From Longibaculum muris (GTDB lineage: Bacteria > Bacillota_I > Bacilli_A > Erysipelotrichales > Coprobacillaceae): a DNA stretch of 64,000 nt. The DNA lies in NCBI RefSeq assembly GCF_004343035.1, contig NZ_SMCQ01000013.1, forward strand, positions 1 to 64,000, written 5' to 3'. Each line of letters starts with the position of its first letter. The first letter of the stretch is position 1. Shown here one piece after another: positions 34,079-45,000 of the stretch. Below the pieces are notes generated by a model. That model had not been told where the DNA came from, did no database searches, and was given only the letters and a program-made list of their open reading frames with translations. The position numbers were made by a program, and so were the translations under genes.

Positions 34079-34802
34079 ATTAAAGATTCATCCATTAACA
34101 GTTCTTTATTTTGGTTTTGCATTAATAGGAGGATATTTAAAATGGTATCTTTCAGCTTTAATGATTGTTTGTTTACATGAACTATGCCATCTTTTGATGG
34201 CATATTATTTTCATTTTGAAATTGAAAAAGTAGAAATCTTACCTTTTGGAGCTTATTTATCTTTACATGATTTTTATTTTCATTCGTTAATGGAAGAAAT
34301 ATGTGTTGTTTTAGCTGGACCATGTAGTCATTTGATTATTTATTCTATGATTTGTTTATGTTCTCAAGGTGTTTATCGAGATTATCTTTTATTAATGAAT
34401 ATGTGTGTTTTTGGGTTTAATCTTTTGCCTATCTATCCAATGGATGGTTATCGCTTGATCAATTTATTATTACAAAGTTTGATTGATTTAAAAAAAGCAT
34501 TTTACTTCAGCTTGAAACTTTCAGTATTTTCTTTTTGCATCTTTTTTGTGTTTTATTTAAGAATCAATACGATTGTTATTTTAGGATATTTATTTGTTCA
34601 ACAATTTTATTTACTCAAGTTTATTCCTGAATATTTAAGGCGATACTATAGTGAAATAGCAACTTTGAAACCTGCTAAAAAGGTGAAACTTCATCATCAT
34701 TTGAGTTATCGTCGTGGTTATCATAACTATTATTTATTAGATCAGGGTATTAAAGATGAAAAGGAAATGGTCTTTATCTTTTTAAAGAATGTAAAAAAAT
34801 AG
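34059..34802 (+). CDS. spoIVFB: SpoIVFB-like M50 intramembrane metalloprotease
   Basis: A polytopic site-2-type protease. The zinc motif HELCH lies in VCLHELCHLLMAYYFHF (near residue 45), and the NLLPIYPMDGYR motif (NxxPxxPxDG, near residue 128) supplies the third ligand. In Bacillus it cleaves pro-sigma-K. I chose TTG 34059 because it gives MKNLFHRLKIHPLTVLY, matching the usual short N-terminus (247 residues). It overlaps spoIVFA by 20 bases and has no clear ribosome site, so coupling is likely; an ATG at 33963 would add a long unlike extension. A C-terminal CBS domain seen in some homologues is not evident. Confidence 0.82.
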   Translation: MKNLFHRLKIHPLTVLYFGFALIGGYLKWYLSALMIVCLHELCHLLMAYYFHFEIEKVEILPFGAYLSLHDFYFHSLMEEICVVLAGPCSHLIIYSMICLCSQGVYRDYLLLMNMCVFGFNLLPIYPMDGYRLINLLLQSLIDLKKAFYFSLKLSVFSFCIFFVFYLRINTIVILGYLFVQQFYLLKFIPEYLRRYYSEIATLKPAKKVKLHHHLSYRRGYHNYYLLDQGIKDEKEMVFIFLKNVKK

Positions 34803-34820
34803 AAAATATCACAATAGAAC

Positions 34821-34849
34821 TTGTATTTTTGTCATTTATATGATATCAT
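34821..34849 (+). promoter_or_regulatory. rpsB-tsf promoter
   Basis: TTGTAT (34821-34826), 17-base spacer, TATCAT (34844-34849). This gives a leader of about 100 bases before rpsB, long enough for S2 autoregulation, though I recognise no specific element in it. Confidence 0.55.
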
Positions 34850-34956
34850 ACAACAGGTATTTCAAAATACACACATTGTGAATTCGTAAATCGAGTGCCT
34901 AATGGTGGTTTATGTTAGAAACAATGGAGGAAAAAAACGAAAAGGAGGAAGTTACA

Positions 34957-35823
34957 ATGGCAGTAATTTCAATGAAAAAATTATTAGAAGTTGGTGTTCA
35001 TTTCGGACATCAAACAAAAAGATGGAATCCAAAAATGGCTCCATACATTTTCACAGCAAGAAATGGTATTTACATCATCGATTTAAAGAAATCATCTGAT
35101 AAAATTGATGATGCTTATGCAGCTATGATGGATATCGTTGCTAAAGGTGGAAAAGTTTTATTTGTAGGAACTAAAAAACAAGCTCAAGAAGCTGTACAAA
35201 TGGAAGCTGAAAGATCTGGAAGTTTCTATGTTAATTCTCGTTGGTTAGGAGGAACTTTAACAAACTTCAAAACTATTCAAAAGAGAATTAGAAGATTAAA
35301 AGAATTAGAAAAAATGGAAGAAGATGGAACTTTAGAATTGTTCACTAAGAAAGAAGCAGTTCTTATGATGAAAGAAAAAGCTAAGTTAGAAAAGAACTTA
35401 GGTGGTATCAAGGAAATGAGAAGATTACCAAATGCTTTATTCGTAGTTGATCCTAAAGTTGAACATAATGCAGTAGCAGAAGCTAAAATCTTAGGTATCC
35501 CTGTATTTGGTATCGTTGATACAAACTGTGATCCTGATGAAGTTGATTATGTTATCCCAGCTAATGATGATGCTATTAGAGCAGTAAAATTAATCGTTGC
35601 TGCTATGGCTGATGCTGTATGTGAAGCAAAAGGTGAACCTGTAACTGTTGCATACGTTAAAGATGAAGATGACAAAGAAGTATCTATGAATGATGCTGTT
35701 GCTTCTGTAGAAGAAAGTAAACAAAGAGGACCAAGATACAAAAATAACGGACGTCCAAGAAATAACAAACCTGCTGAAGTAAGCAAACCAGCTGAAGTTA
35801 AAGAAGAAAAAACTGAAGCATAG
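34957..35823 (+). CDS. rpsB: 30S ribosomal protein S2
   Basis: A 288-residue S2 protein. Conserved segments: [20 protein letters not shown] at the start, [23 protein letters not shown] (near residue 92), PNALFVVDP. The C-terminal about 45 residues are a low-complexity charged tail ([19 protein letters not shown] ... EVKEEKTEA), longer than in Bacillus. AAGGAGG selects ATG 34957; the frame extends back to 34912, where no site exists. Confidence 0.97.
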   Translation: MAVISMKKLLEVGVHFGHQTKRWNPKMAPYIFTARNGIYIIDLKKSSDKIDDAYAAMMDIVAKGGKVLFVGTKKQAQEAVQMEAERSGSFYVNSRWLGGTLTNFKTIQKRIRRLKELEKMEEDGTLELFTKKEAVLMMKEKAKLEKNLGGIKEMRRLPNALFVVDPKVEHNAVAEAKILGIPVFGIVDTNCDPDEVDYVIPANDDAIRAVKLIVAAMADAVCEAKGEPVTVAYVKDEDDKEVSMNDAVASVEESKQRGPRYKNNGRPRNNKPAEVSKPAEVKEEKTEA

Positions 35824-35830
35824 TTGTAAT

Positions 35831-35859
35831 AAGGGGAGGCTTATGTCTTTCCCTTTTTT
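35831..35859 (+). terminator. Partial terminator/attenuator between rpsB and tsf
   Basis: AAGGGGAGG (35831-35839) pairs with TCTTTCCCTT-side bases (35847-35855) including G-T pairs, followed by a T-run. It may set the rpsB:tsf ratio. Confidence 0.6.
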
Positions 35860-35889
35860 ATAAAAAATATTAATGGAGGATAGAGAGAA

Positions 35890-36777
35890 ATGGCTATTAG
35901 TGCAAAATTAGTAAAAGAATTACGTGAAAAAACTGGTGCTGGAATGATGGATTGTAAAAAAGCATTAGAAGCTTGTGATGGTGACTTAGAAGCATCATTT
36001 GACTGGTTAAGAGAAAAAGGAATTGCAAAAGCTGCTAAAAAAGCTGACCGTATCGCTGCTGAAGGGTTAACTGCTTTTGTTATGGATGGAAATGCTGCTG
36101 CAATCGTTGAAGTGAACTCTGAAACTGACTTCGTTGCTAAAAATGCTGAATTCCAAGAATTAGTAGCAAATGTTGCTGCAATTATTGTTAAAAATCAACC
36201 AGCTGATTTAGAAGTTGCATTAAAATTAGATGTAGATGGTAAAGATTTAGAAACAGTTATCGCTGAAAAGAGTGGTAAAATTGGTGAAAAATTAAGCTTA
36301 AGAAGATTCGTTGTTATGAATAAAGCTGATGATGAAGTTTTCGGTGCTTATTCACATATGGGTGGAAAAATGTCTGCCTTAGTAAAAGCATCAGGAATTG
36401 ATGAAACAAAAGCAAAAGATGTTGCTATGCAAGTTGCTGCTATTAATCCACAATATATTGATAGAAGTGCAATTCCTGCTGAAGTTTTAGATCGTGAATT
36501 AACAGTTTTAAAAGCTCAAGCAATGGAAGAAAATGCAAATGCTGCTAAACCTAAACCAGAAAACATTATTGAAAAAATGGTTCAAGGTCGTTTGAATAAA
36601 AATTTACAAGAAATTTGCTTAGTTGATCAAGCATTTATTAAAGATTCTGATTTAACAGTTGCTAAATACTTAGGAAACGGAAAAGTATTAGAAATGGTTC
36701 GTTTCGAAGTTGGTGAAGGAATGGAAAAAAGAGAAGAAAACTTTGCTGAAGAAGTAGCTGCTCAAATGAAAGGATAA
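35890..36777 (+). CDS. tsf: Elongation factor Ts
   Basis: A 295-residue guanine-nucleotide exchange factor for EF-Tu. The N-terminal UBA-like domain has [21 protein letters not shown], then [13 protein letters not shown] near residue 76. The core domain has the usual two subdomains, ending in [17 protein letters not shown] precedes ATG. The gene follows rpsB across an attenuator-like hairpin. Confidence 0.97.
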   Translation: MAISAKLVKELREKTGAGMMDCKKALEACDGDLEASFDWLREKGIAKAAKKADRIAAEGLTAFVMDGNAAAIVEVNSETDFVAKNAEFQELVANVAAIIVKNQPADLEVALKLDVDGKDLETVIAEKSGKIGEKLSLRRFVVMNKADDEVFGAYSHMGGKMSALVKASGIDETKAKDVAMQVAAINPQYIDRSAIPAEVLDRELTVLKAQAMEENANAAKPKPENIIEKMVQGRLNKNLQEICLVDQAFIKDSDLTVAKYLGNGKVLEMVRFEVGEGMEKREENFAEEVAAQMKG

Positions 36778-36834
36778 TTATATACGGGGGAGGACACTTT
36801 TTGTGCCCTTTTCTTGTAAAATGAAGGAGAACGT

Positions 36835-37554
36835 ATGAAGTACAAGAGAGTATTATTAAAGCTTAGTGGAGAAGCTTTAGCCGGGGAACAAGGTTTTGGA
36901 ATTAATCCTGTTGTTGTTGCCGATGTAGCAAGACAAATTAAAGATGCAAAAGATTTAGGTGTTGAAATTGCCATTGTTTGTGGTGGTGGAAATATCTGGC
37001 GTGGTAAGACTGGTAGCGATATGGGTATGGAAAGAGCTGCTGCTGATTACATGGGGATGCTAGCAACTGTCATGAATGGTATGGCCTTACAAAATGCTTT
37101 AGAAGCGATTGGTTTAGATACAAGATTATTATCTGCGATTGATATGAAAGAAGTTGCTGAACCATATATTCGTAGACGTGCTGTTCGTCATTTGGAAAAA
37201 GGACGTATTGTTATTTTTGGTGCTGGTACTGGTAGCCCATTCTTTACAACAGATACAACTGCTGCTTTACGTGCTGCTGAAATGAATGCAGATGTTATTT
37301 TAATGGCTAAAAATGGTGTTGATGGTGTTTATTCAGCTGATCCTAAGATTGATCCTCAAGCGAAAAAATATGATCACATCACATATTTAGATGTATTAAA
37401 TGAAGATTTACATATCATGGATCAAACTGCAATTACTTTATGCAAGGATAATGGTATTGATTTATGTGTATTCAACATGCAAGAAGATGGTAATATTGCG
37501 CGTGCTTGTGATGGTGAATCAATTGGAACAATTATTTCAAAAGGAGGAGAATAG
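36835..37554 (+). CDS. pyrH: UMP kinase
   Basis: A 239-residue hexameric amino-acid-kinase-family enzyme converting UMP to [18 protein letters not shown] at the N-terminus, CGGGNIWRG (about 50), [14 protein letters not shown] (about 130), and [12 protein letters not shown]. It ties pyrimidine supply to the translation cluster. AAGGAGA precedes ATG; a second mismatch-containing hairpin (36790-36812) lies between tsf and pyrH. Confidence 0.97.
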   Translation: MKYKRVLLKLSGEALAGEQGFGINPVVVADVARQIKDAKDLGVEIAIVCGGGNIWRGKTGSDMGMERAAADYMGMLATVMNGMALQNALEAIGLDTRLLSAIDMKEVAEPYIRRRAVRHLEKGRIVIFGAGTGSPFFTTDTTAALRAAEMNADVILMAKNGVDGVYSADPKIDPQAKKYDHITYLDVLNEDLHIMDQTAITLCKDNGIDLCVFNMQEDGNIARACDGESIGTIISKGGE

Positions 37555-37556
37555 AC

Positions 37557-38102
37557 ATGTTAGATTTGATTTTAGAAGAAACAAAAGAAAGAATGGAAAA
37601 ATCTATCGAAGCTTTTCGTCATGAATTAGCAACTGTAAGAACTGGACGTGCGAATCCAACAATGTTAGATCGTGTTATGGTAAATTACTATGGTGAAAAG
37701 ACACCATTAAATCAAACAGCTGGTATTTCTGTTGTTGAAGGTCGTCAATTATTAATTAAACCTTATGATAAAAATTCTTTAAAAGATATTGAACATGCTA
37801 TCTATGAATCAGGAATTGGCTTAACACCTCAAAATGATGGTGAAGTTATTCGTATCAATGTTCCTGCTTTAACAGAAGAAACAAGAAAAGAATATGTTAA
37901 ACAAGCAAAAAAATATGCTGAAGAAGCAAAAGTAGCTTTACGTAATATTAGAAGAACTTCTAATACTGAAGTTGAAAAAGCTGGTTTAACTGAAGATGAA
38001 GAAAAACAAGGTAAAGAACAAATTCAAAAATTAACAGATGAATTTGTAAAAAAGATTGATCAATTAACAAAAGAAAAAGAAACAGATTTAATGACAGTTT
38101 AA
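37557..38102 (+). CDS. frr: Ribosome recycling factor
   Basis: A 181-residue factor that splits post-termination ribosomes with EF-G. Recognisable: ELATVRTGRANPTMLD (about 22-37), NQTAGISVVEGRQLLIKPYD, GEVIRINVPALTEETR, and the long C-terminal helix region VALRNIRRTSN. It starts two bases after pyrH behind GGAGGAGA. Last gene before a strong terminator. Confidence 0.97.
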   Translation: MLDLILEETKERMEKSIEAFRHELATVRTGRANPTMLDRVMVNYYGEKTPLNQTAGISVVEGRQLLIKPYDKNSLKDIEHAIYESGIGLTPQNDGEVIRINVPALTEETRKEYVKQAKKYAEEAKVALRNIRRTSNTEVEKAGLTEDEEKQGKEQIQKLTDEFVKKIDQLTKEKETDLMTV

Positions 38103-38110
38103 TATGTTTG

Positions 38111-38140
38111 AGGGATATCAAAAGGGATATCCCTTTTTTT
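38111..38140 (+). terminator. frr terminator
   Basis: AGGGATATC, six-base loop, GATATCCCT and a T-run of seven; ends the rpsB-tsf-pyrH-frr unit. Confidence 0.92.
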
Positions 38141-38179
38141 ATACATCTTTTTCTTTTTGTTTTCAATACTTGTTGTTTA

Positions 38180-38188
38180 TGGTATAAT
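38180..38188 (+). promoter_or_regulatory. Extended -10 promoter of uppS-cdsA-dxr-rseP
   Basis: TGGTATAAT fits an extended -10 element; the -35 is poor (T-rich). Start near 38195, 18 bases before ATG 38213. Confidence 0.55.
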
Positions 38189-38212
38189 ACAAAATGATTA
38201 TGAGGTGAGAAC

Positions 38213-38962
38213 ATGTTTTTTAACAAAAAGAAAAAAGAAGATTATGATTTAGATATGGATAATATTCCTGCTCATATTGCTTTTATTATGGATGGTAATG
38301 GACGATGGGCAAAGAAAAGAAAGATGCCTAGAACTTATGGACATCATGAAGGAACGAAAACTATCCGTACTTTGGCTTTAGAAGCTAATCGTTTAGGGGT
38401 GAAGGCAATGACTGTTTATGCTTTTTCAACTGAAAATTTTAAACGTGAAGCAAGTGAAGTTGAATATATTTTTAAGTTACCTAAAGAATTTTTTAATCTT
38501 TATTTAAAAGAATTAATGGATAACAATGTTCAAATTCGTTATATTGGTCATTTAGAAATGGCACCAAAAGAAACTCAGGATATTATTCAGGCAGCTATTG
38601 ATCAAACGGCTAATAATACAGGATTAATTTTAACTTTTGCTTTTATTTATGGTGGTCGTGATGAAATTGTTGAGACGACAAAAGAAATTTGCGAAAAGTA
38701 TAAAAATGGTGAAATATCTTTAGATGATATTAATGAAGATTATTTTGAAAAGCATTTAATGACAAAAGATTTACCACCTGTTGATTTGATGGTTAGAAGT
38801 AGTGGTGAATGTCGTTTATCTAATTTTTTACCTTGGCAGTTGGCTTATGCTGAGTTTATCTTTGATGAGACATTATGGCCTGATTTTGATGAGGAACATC
38901 TTCATCGGGCAATTGCAATATATCAGGGAAGGGAACGTAGATTTGGAGGTGTAATTCAATGA
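38213..38962 (+). CDS. uppS: Isoprenyl transferase (undecaprenyl diphosphate synthase)
   Basis: A 249-residue cis-prenyltransferase making the lipid carrier for peptidoglycan. P-loop-like motif AFIMDGNGRWAKKR (catalytic Asp near residue 26) and YAFSTENFKR. At the end are RSSGECRLSNFLPWQ (Cys where Gln is common) and EFIFDETLWPDF. A 20-residue charged N-terminal extension precedes the core. It overlaps cdsA by four bases. Confidence 0.95.
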   Translation: MFFNKKKKEDYDLDMDNIPAHIAFIMDGNGRWAKKRKMPRTYGHHEGTKTIRTLALEANRLGVKAMTVYAFSTENFKREASEVEYIFKLPKEFFNLYLKELMDNNVQIRYIGHLEMAPKETQDIIQAAIDQTANNTGLILTFAFIYGGRDEIVETTKEICEKYKNGEISLDDINEDYFEKHLMTKDLPPVDLMVRSSGECRLSNFLPWQLAYAEFIFDETLWPDFDEEHLHRAIAIYQGRERRFGGVIQ

Positions 38963-39747
38963 AAACAAGAATTATAACAGGAATTGTATTGGTTTTGGTT
39001 ATTTTACCTTGTGTTATTATTGGGCAAATTCCTTTTCAAGTTCTTTTAGCGCTTGTTGCAGGAGCCGGAATTTTTGAGATGCTTTCTATTTGTGATCGAC
39101 CAAAAGCTAATATTTATCTTTATCCACTTGTTGGAATCTTTGTTTATTATTCTTTATTTTTAGATCAATCTTTGATGATTCCTACGGAAATCATTGTTTT
39201 ATATTTAATTGTTTTATTAGCTTGTAGTATGTTTGATGATGGTATGAATTTTTTAAGATTGTGCTATTATTTTACAGCAGGTGTTTTAATTGCTATGGGG
39301 TTACATATGCTTTATCAATTGCGTTTAACATATGGATTTAGTTATATTCTTTTATTAGCTCTAGCAACTTTTGGAACCGATACAGGAGCTTATTTTAGTG
39401 GTATGATGTTTGGTAAACATAAATTAAATCCGAGATTATCTCCTAAAAAGACAATTGAAGGTTCAATTGGAGGAATGTTATTAGGGACTGTTCTTTCAGT
39501 TGCTTATGGTGCATATATTCATATAGAGATTCCTTTTATTTATTTGATTGGTATTTGTTTTATTTTGACAATTACAAGTCAAATTGGTGATTTGACTTTT
39601 AGTAGTATTAAGCGGGTATTTGAAGTGAAAGATTATTCACAGTTGTTACCTGGACATGGTGGAGTTTTAGATCGTTTTGATTCGATTTTATTTAATGCTA
39701 TGGTGTTTGGAATTTTACTTCGATTTTTAGCAATGGTGGTGATGTAA
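38959..39747 (+). CDS. cdsA: Phosphatidate cytidylyltransferase
   Basis: A 262-residue integral membrane enzyme making CDP-diacylglycerol. About seven helices; the signature near the C-terminus is SQIGDLTFSSIKRVFEVKDYSQLLPGHGGVLDRFDS (seen in pieces at about residues 208-244). Between uppS and dxr as in most Firmicutes. Confidence 0.95.
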   Translation: MKTRIITGIVLVLVILPCVIIGQIPFQVLLALVAGAGIFEMLSICDRPKANIYLYPLVGIFVYYSLFLDQSLMIPTEIIVLYLIVLLACSMFDDGMNFLRLCYYFTAGVLIAMGLHMLYQLRLTYGFSYILLLALATFGTDTGAYFSGMMFGKHKLNPRLSPKKTIEGSIGGMLLGTVLSVAYGAYIHIEIPFIYLIGICFILTITSQIGDLTFSSIKRVFEVKDYSQLLPGHGGVLDRFDSILFNAMVFGILLRFLAMVVM

Positions 39748-39748
39748 T

Positions 39749-40912
39749 ATGAAGAAAATTACTGTTTTAGGAGTTACGGGGTCGATTGGAACACAGACAG
39801 TTGATGTTGTTAAACATCATCGTGAAGAATTTGAAATTATTGCGATGAGTGCTGGAAGAAATATTGAGTTGTTAGAAAAAATCATGGTTTCTGTGCATGT
39901 TCGTCATATTTGTGTTCAAAATAAAGAAGATAAGGAATATTTGGAAAACAAATATAAAGATTGTTATTTTTATTATGGTCAAGAAGGTCTTATTACTATT
40001 GCAACCCTTCCTGAAGTTGATGTTGTCTTAAATGCAATTGTTGGCTTTGCTGGTTTATTACCTACAATGGAAGCCATTAAAGCTCATAAAGATATTGCTT
40101 TAGCTAATAAAGAAACATTGGTTGTGGCAGGACATTTAATCATTCCTTTGGTTAAAGAATATGGTGTTGCATTATTACCTGTAGATAGTGAACATTCAGC
40201 GATTTTTCAATCTATGAATGGAGAACATCATGGTGATATTTCTAAAATTATTTTAACAGCAAGTGGTGGAAGTTTTAGAGATAAGTCACGTGAAGAATTA
40301 AAAAATGTGACGGTTGAACAAGCTTTAAAACATCCAAATTGGTCAATGGGAGCAAAGATTACAATTGATAGTGCGACATTGTTCAATAAAGGTTTAGAAG
40401 TTATGGAGGCAAAATGGTTGTTTAATGTTGATTATGATGATATTGAAGTTTTAATTCACCCTGAAAGTATTGTTCATTCAATGGTTGAATATCAAGATAC
40501 TTCAGTCATTGCACAATTAGGAACACCAGATATGCGTTTGCCTATTCAATATGCTTTAACTTATCCTCGCCGTCAACCTTTGATTGGTGGAAAACGTTTA
40601 TCATTGGCTGATATTGGAACTCTCCATTTCTATGCTCCAGATTTTAAACGTTTTAAAGCGTTGGAATTAGCTTATGAAGCAGGAAGAAAAGGTGGTTCCA
40701 TGCCATGTGTTTTAAATGGAGCTAATGAACAAGCAAATGCTTTATTCTTAGATCGTAAAATCTGTTTCTTGGACATTGAAAGATTAGTAGAAGAAGCGAT
40801 GCGTGCTCATGAATGGGTAGATCATCCATCTTTAGATCAACTTTTAGAAATTGATCAATGGGCTAGAAATTATGTTTTAAAAAGAGTAGGAGAAGATGAA
40901 TGCAAACAATAA
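39749..40912 (+). CDS. dxr: 1-deoxy-D-xylulose 5-phosphate reductoisomerase
   Basis: A 387-residue NADPH enzyme for the second step of the MEP isoprenoid pathway. Rossmann VLGVTGSIGTQTVDVV at the N-terminus, ALANKETLVVAG (about 115), VDSEHSAIFQ (metal ligands about 148-153), SGGSFRDKS, and KHPNWSMGAKITIDSATLFNKGLEVMEA in separate conserved pieces. It feeds uppS just upstream. It overlaps rseP by 13 bases. Confidence 0.96.
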   Translation: MKKITVLGVTGSIGTQTVDVVKHHREEFEIIAMSAGRNIELLEKIMVSVHVRHICVQNKEDKEYLENKYKDCYFYYGQEGLITIATLPEVDVVLNAIVGFAGLLPTMEAIKAHKDIALANKETLVVAGHLIIPLVKEYGVALLPVDSEHSAIFQSMNGEHHGDISKIILTASGGSFRDKSREELKNVTVEQALKHPNWSMGAKITIDSATLFNKGLEVMEAKWLFNVDYDDIEVLIHPESIVHSMVEYQDTSVIAQLGTPDMRLPIQYALTYPRRQPLIGGKRLSLADIGTLHFYAPDFKRFKALELAYEAGRKGGSMPCVLNGANEQANALFLDRKICFLDIERLVEEAMRAHEWVDHPSLDQLLEIDQWARNYVLKRVGEDECKQ

Positions 40913-41985
40913 TTAATATAATCGTCTTTTTATTGATTTTAGGTTCAATTATTATTATTCACGAGCTTGGACATTTTTTAGCAGCTAAGTTCTTTGGGGT
41001 CTATTGTGGTCAGTTTTCAATTGGATTTGGACCTAAACTTTGGTCAAAAAAAGGCAAAGAAACAGAATATGAAATTCGCGCTTTACCTTTTGGAGGATTT
41101 GTTGCAATGGCTGGTGAAGAAGACCAGGCTGATAATGAAGATATGCAAGATTTTCCTGTTGAAAGAACTTTAAAAGGAATTAAAACTTATCAAAAAGTCA
41201 TTATCTTTTTAGCTGGTGTCTTTATGAATTTTGTTTTGGCTTTTGTGGTGACTTTAGGGGTCAATGTATTTGCTGGACAATTGCCAGTGAATGTTGCTCA
41301 AATTGGTCAAATTGAAGCCAATTCACCAGCGGCTCAATATGGTCTTGAAAAAGATGATGTCATTCAACAAATTCAAATTGTTGAAACAGGAGAATCTATT
41401 TTAGTTTCAAATTTTGAAGATGTTCATTTAACACAGGATACTCTAAAAACAAAAGCTAACACTTTAAATATGAAGATTACGGTTTTAAGAGATAATCAAA
41501 AAAAAGTGATTGACATGAAGGTCCCTTATAATGTAGAGGCAAGTCGTTATAGTTTAGGTATTCAACAGGCAACACGTGATATGAATATTGCTGAAGCTTT
41601 TCAATATACATTTATTTCTTTAAAAAGCATGAGTGTTGCGATATTTGCTGCATTAGGTCAACTTGTTACAAAGTTTTCTGAAACTGTGACTCAGTTATCA
41701 GGGCCTGCAGGTATTTATCAAATTACAGCGCAGGTAACTGAAACGGGGCAAATTGCTTATGTATTAAATTTATTAGCTTTATTATCTGTCAATATTGGAA
41801 TTTTTAATCTGATGCCAATTCCTGGTTTGGATGGTTGTCAAGTTCTTTTTGCAATCGTTGAAAAGATGATTGGTAGGGAATTACCAGAAAAATTAAAGTT
41901 AACTTTACAAATGATTGGGTTAGGCTTGGTTTTATTATTGATGGTATTTGTCACATATCAAGATATATTAAGAATATTTGGATAA
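40900..41985 (+). CDS. rseP: Site-2 protease RseP/RasP
   Basis: A 361-residue M50 membrane metalloprotease acting in regulated intramembrane proteolysis. Zinc motif HELGH (about residues 22-26), one PDZ domain (about 140-220, NSPAAQYGLEKDDVI), NLMPIPGLDG near residue 305. It overlaps dxr. A second M50 enzyme, SpoIVFB, is also in this window. Confidence 0.95.
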   Translation: MQTIINIIVFLLILGSIIIIHELGHFLAAKFFGVYCGQFSIGFGPKLWSKKGKETEYEIRALPFGGFVAMAGEEDQADNEDMQDFPVERTLKGIKTYQKVIIFLAGVFMNFVLAFVVTLGVNVFAGQLPVNVAQIGQIEANSPAAQYGLEKDDVIQQIQIVETGESILVSNFEDVHLTQDTLKTKANTLNMKITVLRDNQKKVIDMKVPYNVEASRYSLGIQQATRDMNIAEAFQYTFISLKSMSVAIFAALGQLVTKFSETVTQLSGPAGIYQITAQVTETGQIAYVLNLLALLSVNIGIFNLMPIPGLDGCQVLFAIVEKMIGRELPEKLKLTLQMIGLGLVLLLMVFVTYQDILRIFG

Positions 41986-42006
41986 GGGATATTTTATCCC
42001 TTTTCA
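41984..42006 (+). terminator. Weak terminator between rseP and polC
   Basis: AAGGGATA, three-base loop, TATCCCTT, then TTCATATT: the T-run is short, so read-through into polC is likely. Confidence 0.5.
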
Positions 42007-42024
42007 TATTGAGGGAGGAATTTT

Positions 42025-45000
42025 ATGAATAAAATGTTGATTTTATTACAACAACTCCATTTAGAAAATGAAGTCAACGAATTAAAAAGAGCAACTATTG
42101 AGAAAGTTGTTGTCAATGCTGATAATTCATATGTGTTTTATATTGTTGCTTCACATATTGTGCCATTAGAAGAAATAAGGGTTCTTTTTGCTGCTAAAAA
42201 TGAATTTCCTTATCCTTGTGATTTTATTTTTGATTGGATGTCATCTTATACTGATCAAGATGTAAAAGAATATGCGCTTTTTATTTTTAATGGTTTAAAG
42301 AAACGTTTTCCTCAGATTGAATTTTTAAATCAGGATTCTTTATCTTTTGAAGAAAATACATTAAAGATGGAAGTTTTAAATGAAATTCAATTGAATCAGT
42401 TACAACATTTATATAAGATTTTTGATAAATATTTTAGTAAGTTTGGAATTCAGATTGGCTTTGATGCTTATATTGATCAAAATAATGAAACCTATCAGTC
42501 TATTCAAGAAGAAATGAGTGCTTTAAATGAAGTTCAAGTTGATGAAAAAACTTTTCATCAACAAGTAGAATCTCCTGTTGTGGAAAAGAAAGCAAAGTTT
42601 CAAAGTTATAAAAAAGAATATTTTTCATTAACAATTGATGAAATTGATGAAACTGTTAAAGAAGTTATGATTCAAGGATATGTCTTTAATGAAGATTCTA
42701 AAAAAGTCAAAACAGGAAAAACAATTCAATCACTTTATGTGACAGATTATACAAATAGTATTGTTGTTAAGCGTTTTGAAAATAAAGGTGGCAATAGCCT
42801 TGAAGAAATGAAAAAAGTGAAAAAAGGTGGCGTATGGGTCAGAGTTAAAGGAAATGTTGAATATGATACATATGCGAAAGATACTGTTATAATTGCTAGA
42901 GAGGTTGAAGTGATTCCTTCACCTAAAGTTCGACAAGATAATGCACCTAAAAAACGTGTAGAATTACATGTCCATTCAAAAATGTCAGCAATGGATGGAA
43001 TTGGCAGTATGAGTGAATACATAGAGCGTGCAGCTTATTGGGGACATCAAGCGATTGCTGTGACAGATCATGGTAATGTTCAGTCTTTCCCAGAGGCCCA
43101 GATGGCTAGTATTAAAAATAAGATTAAGATGATTTATGGGGTTGAAATGTATATGATTGACCCTGAATTTAGTGTTGTCTATAATGAAAAAGATGTGCCA
43201 TTAAAAGATTTGACCTTTGTTTCATTTGACCTTGAAACAACTGGACTTTCAGTCATGGATGATGATATTACTGAATTTGGTGCTGTACGTTATAAAAACG
43301 GGCAGGAAATTGGTCGTTTACAAAGTTTAATTAAACCTAATAAACGCATTTCTCAAAAGATTACAAATTTGACCCATATTACAAATGAAGATGTCAAAGA
43401 TGCCCCAACAATTGATGAATTTATTCCACGTATTTTAGATTTCTTTAAGGATGATGTTATTGTTGCTCATAATGCAACATTTGATGTTGGTTTCTTAAAT
43501 GAAATCTTAGTCAGACATGGTTATCAAAAATTAACGAATCCTGCTGTCGATTCTTTAACTTTAGCATGGAAATTACTACCTGAAGCAAAAGGTTATCGTT
43601 TGGGGAATGTAGCTCGTCATTATCGTATTGCCTATGATGGAGAAGCAGCCCATCGTGCTGATTATGATGCAGAAGTCTTAGCTGGTGTTTTTAATATGAT
43701 GCTTCATGATATGATGCAAAATCAAAAAGACAATCTATTAGATATGAATGCAATGGAATGTGTCAATGCATATAAGATAGTACGTCCAAAACATATGTGT
43801 GTCCTAGCTAAGAATAAAGATGGTCTAAAGAATATGTTTAAATTGGTTTCTGAAGCGAATACAACTTACTTTGAAAAGACTTCACGTATTCCTCGTGAAC
43901 GTTTACAATTCTATCGTGAGGGGCTTTTATTTGGGAGTGGGTGTTATAATTCAGAAATCTTTGAACTTGCAATGACGCGTAGTTTGGAGGAATTAAAGCA
44001 AGCTATTTCTTTTTATGATTATATTGAAGTTTTACCTTTGGATATTTGTGATTACTTTGTAGAAAGAGGAAGAATTGATACAGAGGAAGATTTAAAACGT
44101 ATTTTACGTCGTATTGTTGATGCAGCTAAGGAAATGGGTAAAATGATAGTAGCAACAGGGGATGTTCATTATCTTGATCAAAAAGATAAGATTTTTAGAG
44201 ATGTTTTTACCTGCAATCCTAAAATTGGTTTAGGTGGTACTCTCCATCCTTTAACAAACCGTAGTGATCCAAAAGCTTGGACACCGGATGAATATTTCCG
44301 TACAACGGAAGAAATGCTCGCTAGTTTCCCTTATTTAACACCAGAAGAATGTTATGAATATGTTGTTGAAAATACGAATAAGATAGCTGATATGATTGAT
44401 GGTAGTTTCCATGTTGTTCATGATAAATTATTTACTCCTCATATTGATAACGCAGATGAAAATTTAAGACAATTGTGTTTTGATAATGCGCATAAACAAT
44501 ATGGTGAAGTTTTACCTGAAATTGTTGAAAAACGTTTATCAAAAGAGTTAGATAACATTATTAAACATGGATTTGGGGTTATTTATTATATTGCTCATAA
44601 ATTAGTTAAGAAATCTAATGAAGCAGGATATCTGGTAGGAAGCCGTGGTTCAGTAGGATCTTCTTTCGTTGCGACAATGGCAAATATTTCAGAAGTTAAT
44701 CCTTTGCCTCCACATTATTATTGTCCACATTGTCAATATAGTGAATTTTTACCTGATGGATTTATCGCAAATGGATTTGATTTACCAGATAAAATTTGTC
44801 CAAAATGTGGAAAGCCTTTAAAAGGTGATGGACATAATATTCCATTTGAAACGTTCTTAGGATTTAATGCGGATAAAGTTCCTGATATTGATCTTAACTT
44901 CTCAGGTGATTATCAGCCAACAGCGCATGCTTATACAAAAGAAATCTTTGGTGAAAGTCATGTCTATCGTGCCGGTACAATTTCTACTGTAGCAGAAAAA

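Noticed and set aside
42747-43022. Open frame on the - strand inside polC
   Set aside because: It is one of many frames opposite AT-rich genes; no ribosome site, no recognisable domain, and it overlaps a well-supported gene.
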